Assembly: GCA_963082975.1 (NCBI GenBank)
Contig: OY720347.1
Location: 45,955,155-46,019,154 of the forward strand
DNA length: 64,000 bases
Source of the DNA: Labia minor
Taxonomy: Eukaryota > Arthropoda > Insecta > Dermaptera > Spongiphoridae
Direction: 5' to 3'
Positions 34,906 through 46,177 of the stretch are shown here, in pieces. Position 1 is the first letter of the stretch, and every line of letters starts with the position of its first letter. A program made the position numbers and the translations under genes. The notes under the pieces were generated by a model. The model did no database searches and was not told the DNA's origin. It saw only the letters and a list, made by a program, of their open reading frames with translations.

Positions 34906-35546
34906 GGCAATTCAAGCCACCCAATTTAAACTTGAAATATTTAAATAGTATACTCTATTATTAATTATTAATCGTATTAATTCTGCATCTAATATTTCCA
35001 CAAAAATTTTTAATAACCATGCAAAAATTTTAAAATAAATTTATATATTTGAATTTTTTAATATAAGAAACGAATGGTTATCAATTTTAATGGAATTTAG
35101 AAAAAAATAAACAAATAAAAATTTTAAAAGAAACTATTGGAAAATAAAATATGAATTATAGTATAATATCAAGATAATATCAAGATGATAGATATATCAT
35201 ATATATTAGGTTTTTTTAGAATATTGTTTTGATATTTTCATAAATGGGTTTAAATAGAATTAATAAAAATAGAAAAGTAAAGAGCTATCAAAAGATGATA
35301 AAAAAAGAAAATTTAAACAAAATTTATACAAAATTTATTAAGGTACCTAAAGTCTATACCAGTCTATGCCAGTAGGTATAGATGATTATTAAGAATAAGT
35401 AAATTTGAAAATTTACTTTATTTAATAAGTTAATTAGTGTGTTTCATATTTTCTCTCTTTAAATGACAGTGGGGTAAAAAAGATCATCCACCCCCTTTTG
35501 TATTGAATAAGGTGTGTGATTCTATCTATCTCCGATCATAAGATTT
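34906..35546. other. AT-rich DNA, nothing seen
   Basis: TATTTAAATA-type sequence lies just beyond the island, but spacing does not make it a convincing TATA box. Confidence 0.4.
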
Positions 35547-36073
35547 AAAGATGAGGTCACCGGGGAATGGGAGAGACTGCATAACAAGAAATTGCATGGC
35601 CTCTCTGCATCTTCAGAAATAGTTAGGGTTATAAAAGGGAAAAAGCTGCGAAAGGCAGGGCACGTGGCTTGAATGGGAGAGGAAAAAGATATTGGTGGGG
35701 AGACCGATTGGAAAACGACCGCTTGGAAAATCAAGGACGCGTAGGAAAGGACGTAAGAGAGATGGGACAATGGCTCAGGATAGGTACACTTGGAGAAATG
35801 TGGTTGTTTGGCCAAGAACTTTCGACTATCTTTGAGCCACATAGATAGATAGATATAACATATATAATAATAATATATATAATTAATTTACTGATTAAAT
35901 TAAAATATATTTTAAATAAGAACACAAAAGAAATGTATGTAATATACTGATTGAAACAAAATGGATGAAAACCTTTTACTTCTTTCAACCAAATACTATG
36001 TACGACTCGGGGGTACAGGGGGCGGAGCCCCCGTCTAGATGTGAAGATCGCCGAAGGAGCTCTGAGCAGTTAG
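35547..36073 (+). repeat. LINE-tail repeat, copy 2
   Basis: Same content and same boundaries as 32852-33386. It begins AAAGATGAGGTCACCGGGG and ends CGCCGAAGGAGCTCTGAGC plus AGTTAG. Its GC-rich hairpin GGGGGCGGAGCCCCC is perfect. Reading frames are broken as in copy 1. Confidence 0.8.
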
Positions 36074-36351
36074 TTTTTAATATTTTTCTAAACGTATTTT
36101 TTGTTCTAGTAGTTGACCATCTGAAAATCTAAAGTTTTAGAGATTGACCATATTTTGATCCAGTAATTGACTATCAACCTAAAATGGGTTTAAAATAAAT
36201 AAATGGAATAAAATGCACCAAGGACTGGTTATATTAATTAATATTTTATATATATATATATATATATAACTTCTTATAATTTATTTTAATTATTCTTTAT
36301 GTTTACAGTTTATATTGGGAATTTGTTAACATTTCTTGTTTTGCTAATTGC
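36074..36351. other. AT-rich DNA
   Basis: (TA)n at about 36247-36268. Nothing else. Confidence 0.4.
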
Positions 36352-36600
36352 TCTAGGTGCCTACTACGCCAATTGTAATCAAGGATATCAGCTGTTTTAA
36401 CATTTCCATCATCGATGAAATCAAGGCTTCTTCAGTAAATTGTATGATTTTTTCGGGAAAGTTACCTCCCATATAAAAAAATACACCGTATTTGTTTATC
36501 TTTTTTGGACAAGCAAACCATTGAATTTTAGAGCCTTCTGATCATCATCACTGTCTTCAAGACAATTATTTTCATCTGTGTAATTATTTAAAATTGAAGT
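36352..36600 (-). pseudogene. Coding-like relic, family unknown
   Basis: The minus strand has a 63-codon open stretch (36540-36352) with protein-like composition, including NKYGVFFYMGGNFPEKIIQF and EEALISSMMEML, closed by TAG. An acidic stretch (NCLEDSDDDQ) precedes it in another frame, so a frameshift is likely. I do not recognise the family. A transposase or old gene fragment are both possible. Confidence 0.35.
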
Positions 36601-38860
36601 CACAATATTCAGAACTATTAACTCGTTCCTTACAAACTGTCTTTTCTCTCTTTATTTATTTTTTTTTTTCACACTATCCAACTTTTTCCTTCATTTTTGA
36701 CCACCCCAGTCAATTTCTAAAAAAATGTGATATTTGTTTCAGAAATGGTCCACCCTCTTGATAATTGTTAATGTTCACATTAATAAAATATTTCAAATTG
36801 ATTAATTTAATTTGTAGTATCAATGAATTGAACTTTTGGTTTGAAATTATTATTAAATAAAACATAATATATTAAAAATAAAGTGAAGCCTATCCTTAAC
36901 ATTTTGCATAAGAAACTAACCTTAAAATAACGTTTACCTCGTGTTATAAAAATGTTATATAAATGCAGCGATTGGTCTCTGTTTTATTGTCCGGAAGAGG
37001 CTTTTCTTAAAATTTATCGATATCTTAAGTTTAATTTGAAATTAAAAAGCTTATTTTGATGAAAAATCTATCAAATCGCCAATTACTGGCACAGTTGTCC
37101 ACCACTGGTACGTTTATCTTATATTTAATTGTATTAAAAGGGCATATATAAACGTGGGGTAGAAGACGCGCCTCCCCTCTAGAATTGTAAAAAACATGAC
37201 TAATTTAAATAATTGTAATACAACAAACAATTATATTTCTAATATAATATAACTGAAATAATTTCAATATTGTATAATAAAATTAAATGGATGACGAGAA
37301 ATTCTACAAATAAAAAAGATACCTGGATTTTGTTTTATTATTATTGAAAATTCTTCCCCCCAACTGAAAATAGAAAGTTTTTGTTCACCACTGAATAGTC
37401 ATAGTAAGTAAAGAGACTTTTAGAATTCAAATTAATAAAAAAAATTAGATCTTTCATAAATAAAAAATCTTTTATTAAAAACATTTAAGGCATATAGATA
37501 TATTTATATTTAAAAAAAAATGTTTTTTCATTTTATTTTGTTGTTCATTCATTTTTTTTCCTCTTTTTATTTAATAAAGATCTTGTAGTGTCTTGTAAGA
37601 GTTTTTTTTTTGATTAATTTTTATTAAAAGAGTAAGATATTTATATTTTCTTAATTTATACAAAGTTAAAAAAAACTGGGGTTATCATACTTTTTGTATT
37701 ATGTTTTCAAATAAAATTCTAAAGGTTCATTATATATTTTTTTTGTTTTTTATAATTGTATAAAATCTAAATAAAATATGTGAAATGTAGAAATTAAGAT
37801 AATTTCAAGTATTGATAAAAATGGACCCACAACTGTTCAAATAAATAATTAGATGTTAAAACAGAATAAAAAAAACCCGCAATGCAGAGAAATGAATAAA
37901 GCCATGGCTCCTTTCAACACATTCTATATACAAATTGAATATTATCCTGTGTCTATATGATGAAGGACCTCTAGACTTAGAAGTCGAATTAATTAATTTT
38001 AAGACCGGGTTTCCAAATATTTAATCCACAAACAAAAGTCAGGAGCCCATTTGATTAGAAATTTAATAAAGGTAAGGAAATAAGTATTGACTTTAATAAA
38101 GACACCAGAAAGATTTATATATATATAACTTCACTTTTTAATTTTATTATAAATTAAGATTTAAATATTATTTTCAAATTGGAATTGTATGTTTTGAGCA
38201 TAATAAAAATCTAATGATAACATTTTGAATGTTTTTTCTTTTTTTCATGAAATAAAATTTTTTCAATTTATTATATTTTTAAAATCAATACACAATTGAA
38301 AACTTTTACAAAAAACTAACCAAAAATTTCAATAAGTCAATAGAAATTTGTAAAATAAATAATGTACAGTGAAAATAATAAACAATATGAAAATATATGT
38401 TTAGTAATAATAATATTGATTCAAAAAGGTTATAACATATTTTGTTGTCTTTTTAATCCGAAAAGTTTATAACTAATTCAATTATGTTTTATTATTATTA
38501 TTAGTAGTAGTAGTTCAAGATAAGAATATACATTGAATCATAAAATTTCTAATATGTCAATTAGTTTAATTTCTATAGATAAATTGGAGTTTCATTTAGG
38601 TATAAGTTTTGGTAATTTTAATAAAAAGAAATGGCTTAGTTATATAACCCTCAAACTCTTCAATAATGTCCATATAAACAGAGATAATGGAACAAGTAAA
38701 GTGATATTTCGCTTATCTCATTTAATTCACATCATTAATAGTGCATTTGAAACTGAACATTTTTTACTATCCATATAATCAGTGTAACGCATTAGATTAA
38801 AGGAATTTTTCAATAACTACCATGGTATATTGTTGTATATTATTGTGTATGGTTTAGATC
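36601..38860. other. AT-rich DNA, no gene supported
   Basis: The open frame at 38533-38778 is AT-biased and not recognised. Confidence 0.45.
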
Positions 38861-39125
38861 GATGGAACAGAATGGGTTCAGGCAGAGGTCTGTGTGTCAA
38901 TAGTTGCCCGAATGGCACATTAGGGGTGTAGTAATTGCTAGGCTACTAATTGGATCCATCGTTCTTCAAGGGCTGACATGGCCGAGCTGATTTGCACCAA
39001 AATGCCATTCATTCATCAGATCAAGAGAGCCGTGTATGTCAAGGAGTGACATTTCAAATTCACCAAGGTGCCTAGGTAACCGAGAACATGTGAATTTCAA
39101 TCGATGATAGATTGGTTGATGACAG
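38861..39125. other. Complex, GC-richer island, unassigned
   Basis: About 260 bp of balanced composition without a long ORF, inverted repeats or known motif. It could be a conserved non-coding element or an old repeat. Confidence 0.25.
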
Positions 39126-39371
39126 ATATATTTAATCGTTCCAAATATAGAACATACACATTGAAATAGTCCATTAATGAAAGCTAGCAGAAATATAATA
39201 GATGAGTAAAATACTTATCATTTAATTTAATATTCAGGATGTTCAATACTGATGATCTGAAGCTTTGATTAATTTTTAGATGATTACGTTTTTGGGGAAA
39301 TCTGCACTATAAAAAGAATAAAAACTGAACGTTTTAATTTAAAATTATCCTAATGTTTTTTTATTATCCAA
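39126..39371. other. AT-rich DNA, nothing seen
   Basis: No coding or repeat signal recognised. Confidence 0.4.
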
Positions 39372-39395
39372 CTAGCTCTGCTCAGAGCGCCTTCG
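39372..39395 (-). repeat. Solo 3' tip of the LINE-tail repeat
   Basis: CTAGCTCTGCTCAGAGCGCC is the reverse complement of the CGCCGAAGG...GAGCAGCTAG terminus seen at 33386 and 36073. Only the last ~24 bp are present. Confidence 0.6.
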
Positions 39396-39796
39396 TTTAT
39401 ATCATTTGTCTAAAAAATCATATTTCAATTTTATATAACCAAGAAATCATTTTTGCACTTAAAATATAGTTGTAATTAATAATTGAAACAAAAGCAAAAA
39501 TAATATAATTTAGTCATTTTACTTGACGTTTTGAAAATATGTTTGTATTCATAAAACATTAAAAATAATATATTCTGTTTTTTAACCTTTCACTTTCAAA
39601 TATAAAAGAAGAAATATTCAAATACATAGAAAGAATAAATAAAAAGTAAGTTAAATATGATATAAATATTTTATTAAATTAATTAAAATGAGAACTTTTA
39701 GAATAAATTATTTAATTGAAATGATATTTGAATATTACAATTTAAAATAAAATATTATATTAATTCTTTATTTGGGAATTTTTATAATAATTAATA
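39396..39796. other. AT-rich DNA, nothing seen
   Basis: No coding or repeat signal recognised, apart from the hAT target duplication at its right edge. Confidence 0.4.
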
Positions 39797-40261
39797 CAGA
39801 GGTTCTTAAACTGTGGTCCGCGGACCCCTGGGGGTCCGCGAAGCCTTTACTAGGGGTCCGCAAAGCCATCGTACAGGTGCACGAGAAAATGATGAGTCAG
39901 TTAAAACTTTAATTAATATAAAAGAAGCGATGGCATGGCTTTGTGAGGAAACAGAGATCAAATACCCAAATTCAACGAAATGTGCAAGAAAACTATTGCT
40001 ACCGTTTCCATCTTCATATTTAGCTGAATTTTCTTTCTTCAATATTATAATTTCTAATAAAATGTGTTCTACTATATGCAAAAAAATCGTTATTCACCAA
40101 TCACTGTTAGAAATATCCATCATATATCCTTGTTCTTATGAGATCGTAAGCCAGAAATTAACTAATAAAATGACGTAAAGTACCTAAAGTTGGGATGGGG
40201 TCCGTCAAAAATTTTTTTTTCAAGTGGGGGTCCGCGGAGTACAAAGGTTTAAGAACCTCTG
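39797..40261 (+). mobile_element. Deleted hAT element with transposase remnant and perfect target duplication
   Basis: Terminal inverted repeats CAGAGGTTCTTAAACTGTGG and the inverse ending GGTTTAAGAACCTCTG, each next to GGGGTCCGCGG blocks. Exact 8-bp duplications AATTAATA lie at 39789-39796 and 40262-40269. The interior (about 39900-40090) reads MAWLCEETEIKYPN and LLLPFPSSYLAEFSFF, matching the C-terminal dimerisation region of hAT transposases related to ZBED5-type genes. The rest of the transposase is deleted, so it is non-autonomous. Confidence 0.9.
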
Positions 40262-40269
40262 AATTAATA

Positions 40270-40625
40270 TATACACATTGTGAAAATGATTCCTCTAGGG
40301 ACAGTGGGCCACGCCAGGCTCTTGAATGAACAACATGGAGAATTATATAAACTTTAAAAAATTAATTTTTGTGGTTATTGATTAGATATTAATAAAATTT
40401 ATAGCCTATGTCACTATAGAAGTATATAAGAATATTGTGATGTAAATTCATAGAAATCAGTTCAGCCAATTCTGAGTCTATAAAATAGTTATTTTCCGGA
40501 CAGACAACCACGAAAAATTCTAAAGTCACTTTTGGATTCTAGAGGTCATGAAACGCGAAGATATGGAAAAAATTTTAAATTCTGAGCAATGTGCAGACAA
40601 AAACCTTTTTATATATATATAGATT
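40270..40625 (+). repeat. Repeat fragment resembling an arthropod retroelement 3' region
   Basis: Contains AGAAATCAGTTCAGCCAATT, then CCGGACAGACAACC, and ends in a (TA)n. The 'cagttcagccgtt...acagacagaca' arrangement is common at LINE 3' ends in arthropods. Class not proven. Confidence 0.35.
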
Positions 40626-42463
40626 ATAGTCTATGATTACATCATTTGACTTGATTAATTAATCTATTAATCTAATTAAAATATGTTTCAAAGATATTCG
40701 ACATATCGTATTTTTTAAACACTTTTTCTAATGATAATCTGATGATTGGTTTATTCTAAGATATTTTATTCTATTTGTTTAATCTTAATGCAATCTTAAT
40801 AATCGCTGTAATACTAAAAAGTGAGTTGTTCTAGAAGAAGAGACGCCAAGGATGATAAATTGTCAAATCTGGTTCGCTGGCTCTTTATCAGGAAGAATCA
40901 AATGAGCGTCCTGAGGCAGTAAATCTTTACAACTGTCTGAAGTTGTGGTTGGACAAGTTTGAACTGAATTGTTTGAATACAAGACATCTATCTAAGCCTT
41001 CACTCTATCCCCTTGACTCTACCTTGCAAACCTTAGAACAATACCTATAAAACTCTTTCGTTTCAAAAATATTCAAATAAGGTTGTTTAGTTATAAATAA
41101 AATAGTAAATTAATTTATTAAAATGTTAGTATAAGAATATAGTATAAAAAAATATATATTTCTGTATATATAGACACACTAAACTTAAAATAAAATAAAT
41201 ATTTTTAAAATTCATTTTTAAAGTAAATAAAAAAAACAAATTAGAAAAAAAAAACAAAAAGAAATTCAAGATTTTAACAAATTGATTGAAATAAAATAAA
41301 ATAATAATTTTAATATTTCTTAATTAGGGAAAAATTCTAATTTTTCAGATAATTAATTTCATTTTTGATTTCATGATTGATTCATTCCCTCTCAATTCCT
41401 TCGGGATATGGATAAATATTTCAATGTGAAATCGATAATCAATCAATCCAGATTAAAAATTTATTTTCAGAAAGGAATTCATTCTATTAATTCATTGATT
41501 TTTTTTATTTAGTTCTACTATAAAATTCTTTCACATTTGTTTTATACAATATAATTTAAGAAGATCTATTGGGGAGTCTATTTGTCACTAGATATTACAA
41601 TAGAACTGAGCTTATGCATATTCAAAGAAAGGACAATAAGGCACGAATAAAGGTTGACCGATTTACTGGATTCAGTGCCAAATGTCTCTAATTCTCAAGA
41701 GGAAAATCCACAGAACAACTTCCTTTCCATTCATTTGTTCTGATTTAGAATACTAGTCTTGAACTATCGTAAACATTCCGTAAATTTAAACTGAACTATT
41801 TATTTCAAAAGTAAATTTTTATTTTTTTTTTCTTAAATATTTATAATGTAAATTTATAATAAAATAAATTCTATTATATATATAATTTTTCCTAAAGTTT
41901 TTTAATAGATATTCCAATGAAAGATTAATATTATTTTTCTTAGTGGAACAATTTAGTAGATAAGTTCAAACAAATAAAAATATGTATATTTATACAAAAG
42001 GTCACAGGTCGAAAGAAGATTTACATAAACCATTAAATAATAATATTTACGTATTTATATTTTAATTAAAATGATCTACAAAGGATTACAAAAAAGAAAA
42101 GAATTTTTTTTTTATTTTTTAATGGAAGATTTGTAGTTAAAATAAATATTGATTAATATATATCTTATCTTATTATACTTGCAAAAATTATATATATTTG
42201 TATTTTTGATATATTAAACCGCTCTAAGTTTTTTTTTTTTTTGGAAATTCATACTATATATAATTTTTATAAAGGAAAATCGATCAGTATTGGTTTCAGC
42301 CGCGGGAAAAATCATCTTTGTTAGTTTTTTCTTAATTTAAAATAGGAATTTTAATAATAAAAAAATTGGCACCAAGCAACGCAATACAGCGCTTCCTTAA
42401 ATACAAAATATTCAAATCAAATTACTATTACGGCTCGATGAACAGGTATATACTATATATTAA
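40626..42463. other. AT-rich DNA, no gene seen
   Basis: Moderately complex patches (40830-41050, 41570-41770) without ORFs. A short HINE-like scrap (GGGAAAAATCATC...TTTTTTCTTAATTTAAAAT) lies at 42305-42345. Confidence 0.4.
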
Positions 42464-42878
42464 GGTGACCAATCGAGCGCTACAGATCATTTCTTTTGGC
42501 TTGAATTGAAAAATATAGACGTGAACGATATGTGGTTTCAGCAAGATGGCGCTACTTGCCACACAGCGAACGACACAATGAACATTCTGCATGAACGGTT
42601 TGAGGGTAGGATTATCTCTCGCAGAGGTGACGTGAATTGGCCACCAAGATAGTGTGATTTGACTCCGCTAAACTTTTTCTTGTGGGGTTTTCTGAAGTCG
42701 CAGGTCTATATCAATAAGCCACAATCGACCGTTGCCCTAAAAGCCAACATAACGCAGGCCATCGCTCAGATACAGCCGGATCTATGCAGCAGAGTCATTA
42801 AAAATTGAACCTCTCGGATTCGTGCCACCATACGAAGCCGCGGCGGACATTTGGACGATGTCATATTCCCTCCATAAT
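42464..42878 (+). pseudogene. DD41D mariner-type transposase pseudogene (C-terminal half)
   Basis: The frame reads IDVNDMWFQQDGATCHTA, with the second catalytic Asp, continues to DVNWPPR, has an in-frame TAG (42650-42652) where Ser is expected, and then CDLTPLNFFLWGFLKSQVY. The third catalytic Asp (LTPLD in the relative at 44477) is Asn here. A second stop occurs near 42806, and GGHLDD is still visible at the end. It is therefore doubly inactive. It is clearly related to, but diverged from, the element at 44365-45678, so it is an older sister family rather than a copy. The N-terminal half is absent. Confidence 0.88.
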
Positions 42879-43752
42879 GGCATAAATGGGCCTTTCAAAT
42901 AAAAAATAAATTTCGATATCTTGTTTTATTCAATTTTATCATCGACCCGTCCTTGTTGAAAGACCCGTTATATACCAAATGGATTTTAAAAAATAGACAA
43001 AGAAATATGTACCTAGGTATTTATTTCAATTATTCATAAGTTTGGTATACAAAAATTATTTCAACATTTAGCCAAATGAACTTACCTACTTCTTTATCTA
43101 TATCTATATGGTATATACAAAATATTTAAGAAATAGGAAATTACATTTTTTTATTCAAGTTGTTTATGAAGTAGAAAATCGTTTAATTTGTTTTTAAAAA
43201 AATCTGATAAAAAATAAAATATACTCAAGTTAAATGTTATTTCCGGTTGTCCAATTTCAGAGAAAGAAACTTCTTATGAGAATACGTGTTTAATATAAAA
43301 TGAAATTGAAATTGAAAAATACTTCTTTAAATTCAATTTTTAGCTCTAAACTTATTTGTATATAACAAGTCACATATGTTTACTACCACAATTTCAACCG
43401 CATATGGCATACAGTTACATACAAGGAATGGCAAATTGAAGTATATTAGTTACCGTTATTATATTTAAGATCATTATTACGAAAATAACAAAAATAATAA
43501 AATATAATTTAAGTAAATTCAACATTTTATGACACAAAGAGACAAAAGCAAATTGTTCAGGTGGTTATAATATAATAAATAAAGATTATAAATATGATAA
43601 TTTTATTTTCTCAGAATTAATAATTAAGTATTAAGTTGACATTGTGGTATTATACTAAATTTAAGAAAATAATTTCTTTATATTTATACATTATATATTT
43701 TCTTTATAGAGAAATCGAACAAAATAGAACATATTATTTTCAGTTAAAAGAT
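42879..43752. other. AT-rich DNA; possible mariner 3' end
   Basis: TTGAAAGACCCGTTATA near 42957-42973 may be the old mariner terminus. The rest is featureless. Confidence 0.4.
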
Positions 43753-44290
43753 AATAAGCTGGAGTGTCTCCACTCGACTATCTCGAAATTTGAATTGGAT
43801 TAAATAACATACATATATTATATTTAAATTAAATTTAATTAATTATAAATTATAAATTAAAATTAATAAATAATATTTATTAAACCAGTGCGTGTTTGGC
43901 TCTTTGTTGATGACACCACGTCATGTGTTGGAGCGTGATTTGCAGTGTTAAAAAAATATTACTGGTACTTTCAGCGATTCAATCAAGCTGAAATTCTATA
44001 TATAGCAGTTTTATACAATTTTTAATCATGTGAAAAACTATCAAAAACTATAATATATATCTATTTTTACGGCCACTTTAGAGGAAAAAAAATGAAAACG
44101 TTGTAGGTAATGACTTTTCCGGTTGAGCTACATTTCTCAAAAGTTGATAAAAAACTACGAATTTTGAATAATGCCCATGTACCAAATTTCATGATTCTAG
44201 CTCAAACCGTTTTTGCGTAATCTTGTCTACATACTCACACAAACAAACAAACACACACACACACACACTCACATACATACATACATAAAC
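43753..44290 (-). mobile_element. Family-2 HINE-like element, copy 1 (5' truncated)
   Basis: Reverse orientation. The 3' end (rc) reads CGAGATAGTCGAGTGGAGAC, then the hairpin GAGTG-GAGA-CACTC and the tail CAGCTTATT. The body is shared with 52617-53215, including AAACGGTTTGAGCTAGAATC-type sequence. It ends in a CA-rich microsatellite (44231-44288) and lacks everything 5' of it. Confidence 0.8.
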
Positions 44291-44443
44291 ACAAATAGAT
44301 TATTATTCTATTTATTTATTAGATTTAAACATAGACACTAGGTAAACATTTTAATAAGTTAGACAAACTAAAATTGAACTTAGAACATGATTAAAATAAT
44401 TTGTAATTAAACACCCTGTGAATTCTCATGTTTATTGATATAG

Positions 44444-45391
44444 CGATTAATTGAAAAATTCCGAGAGACAGGATCCGTGGGAGACGCCAAACACACTGGT
44501 CGTCCAAAAACAAGCCGTTCAAATGTCAATATAGAGGCAGTGCGTGCGAGTGTCGGTGACAATCCAGGAACCTCAATTCGGCGTCGTGGACAAGAATTGC
44601 AAATTTCAAGAAGCTCTCTACAGCGTATACTCACTAAAGATCTGTGTCTCCATGCTTACAAAATTCAATTAACACAACTACTGAAGCCCAATGACCATGC
44701 ACAGCGAAGAGAGTTTGTTGAATGGATTACTGAGCAACAACAAATGAATGCTGATTTTTCGAGCAAACTCATCCTAAGCGACGAAGCACATTTTCACCTT
44801 GATGGCTTTGTTAATCGCCAAAATTGCCGCTTTTGGGGTTCTGAAAATCCACATGTGATTGTCGAAAAACAAATGCATCCACAACGTGTCACAGTTTGGT
44901 GTGCATTTTGGGCTGGAGGCATAATTGGACCATACTTTTTTGAAAATGAGGCTGGTCAAGCAGTGACTGTTACTTCTGCTCGATATCGCGACATGATAAC
45001 ACGGTTCTTTTTGCCGAAATTAGATGATATTGATGTGGCTAATATGTGGTTTCAACAAGACGGTGCCACATGCCATACAGCCCGTGAAACACTTCAATTA
45101 CTGCATGAGACATTTCCAGGTCGTGTACTCTCTCGTTTCGGTGATCAGAATTGGCCCCCTAGATCGTGTGATTTAACACCATTAGATTTCTTTTTATGGG
45201 GATATCTAAAATCACAGGTCTACGTCAATAAGCCCACAACTACGCGTGCATTAAAGGAGGAGATTCAACGTTGCATCAACGAAATTCAGCCACATTTATG
45301 CAGAACGGTCATGGAAAATTTCGACAAACGAGTGCGTATGTGTATGCAAAGCCGCGGAGGCCATTTGCCCGATGTGTTATTCCATAAATAA
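44444..45391 (+). CDS. Mariner-type (DD41D, rosa-like) transposase, N-terminally truncated
   Basis: Continuous frame from just after a TAG at 44441-44443 to TAA at 45389-45391. The only early start-like codon is GTG at 44477; numbering here is from it. Residues ~1-60 are the second half of the DNA-binding region, with a GRPK linker motif and a second helix-turn-helix (SISRSS-type). A DDE endonuclease domain follows. Catalytic residues are D102 (SDEAHFH), D195 (QQDGATCH) and D237 (CDLTPLD), with 41 residues between the second and third. That spacing defines the DD41D group of the IS630-Tc1-mariner superfamily. The catalytic triad and the rest of the domain are intact with no internal stop. The first helix-turn-helix (~40-60 residues) is missing, as is an ATG. 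The protein would cut and join DNA at terminal repeats if whole. As found it is probably not translated normally. Confidence 0.9.
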   Translation, partial: RLIEKFRETGSVGDAKHTGRPKTSRSNVNIEAVRASVGDNPGTSIRRRGQELQISRSSLQRILTKDLCLHAYKIQLTQLLKPNDHAQRREFVEWITEQQQMNADFSSKLILSDEAHFHLDGFVNRQNCRFWGSENPHVIVEKQMHPQRVTVWCAFWAGGIIGPYFFENEAGQAVTVTSARYRDMITRFFLPKLDDIDVANMWFQQDGATCHTARETLQLLHETFPGRVLSRFGDQNWPPRSCDLTPLDFFLWGYLKSQVYVNKPTTTRALKEEIQRCINEIQPHLCRTVMENFDKRVRMCMQSRGGHLPDVLFHK

Positions 45392-45497
45392 CCCTATCCT
45401 ATGTACTTTATGAATCATTAAAAAAATTACAATCAAAAGACTAAAAACTGTGTTTTCTATTTAATTCAAATCTTGCGTTAATTTTGGGACACCCTTT

Positions 45498-45605
45498 ATA
45501 AGCTTAATGCGCATTTCGGTTGTTACACCATTATCAAAAGCTTACCCGAAACCAATAGATGTAATTGATACTTTAATAACGGAAATGCGCATAAAGCTTA
45601 AATAT
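45498..45605. repeat. ~108-bp hairpin inside the mariner 3' region
   Basis: Arms ATAAGCTTAATGCGCATTTC (from 45498) and the inverse ending AAATGCGCATAAAGCTTAAA (45583-45602) pair over ~28 bp with a few mismatches. The loop is ~48 bp. It could be a tiny MITE inserted near the mariner end. Confidence 0.7.
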
Positions 45606-45678
45606 CAATAAACATGAGAGTTTACCGGGTGTTTAATTAAAAATTATTTTAATCATGTTCTAAGTTCAATTTTAGTTT

Positions 45679-46177
45679 ACATAAAATAAGAATAAAAATT
45701 TATTACAAATAATTGAAATAAATACCTAGGCCTATTTTTTTAATTCCATTTAATAGATTTGACATATATATATATATATATATATTAATCAATATTTATT
45801 AAAATCTTAAAAATTAAATGATCTTATTTATTGAAACCTATTTGAGTCGTTTTCATATAATATTAAAGTAAACCTCACTTTTCATTTACTTCTAAATAGT
45901 TCTATGGGGTTGGTGGCAGATATATATATGCATAGATCATTTTTTCTGATTCAATGAACATTGTAATTGTGTTAGTGAATAAATAAACAATTTAAAGTAC
46001 TTATAATTAATCAGGTATAACTCAAAGGTTTATTGATTAGAGTTTTGATTAAAAACAAAAACAAAATAAGATACAAACTAATTTTATACTAAAAAAGTGT
46101 ATTTCATATAAGTGTATAACTGATTAAAAAAAATTGTATATCTATAAATATTTGCCTATTTATATAAACCGAAATAG
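45679..46177. other. AT-rich DNA
   Basis: (TA)n at about 45764-45785. No gene. Confidence 0.45.

Larger units (their letters stand above)
44365..45678 (+). mobile_element. DD41D mariner-type element bounded by 77-bp inverted repeats
   Basis: The arms 44365-44441 and 45602-45678 are both 77 bp and match at all but about four positions. They enclose a long transposase ORF. The left arm ends three bases before recognisable coding sequence, and a mariner-like terminus (TTTTGGGACACCC) lies internally at about 45482-45494. The outer arms therefore may not be the original ends. No clear TA duplication is seen outside the arms. Confidence 0.7.
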
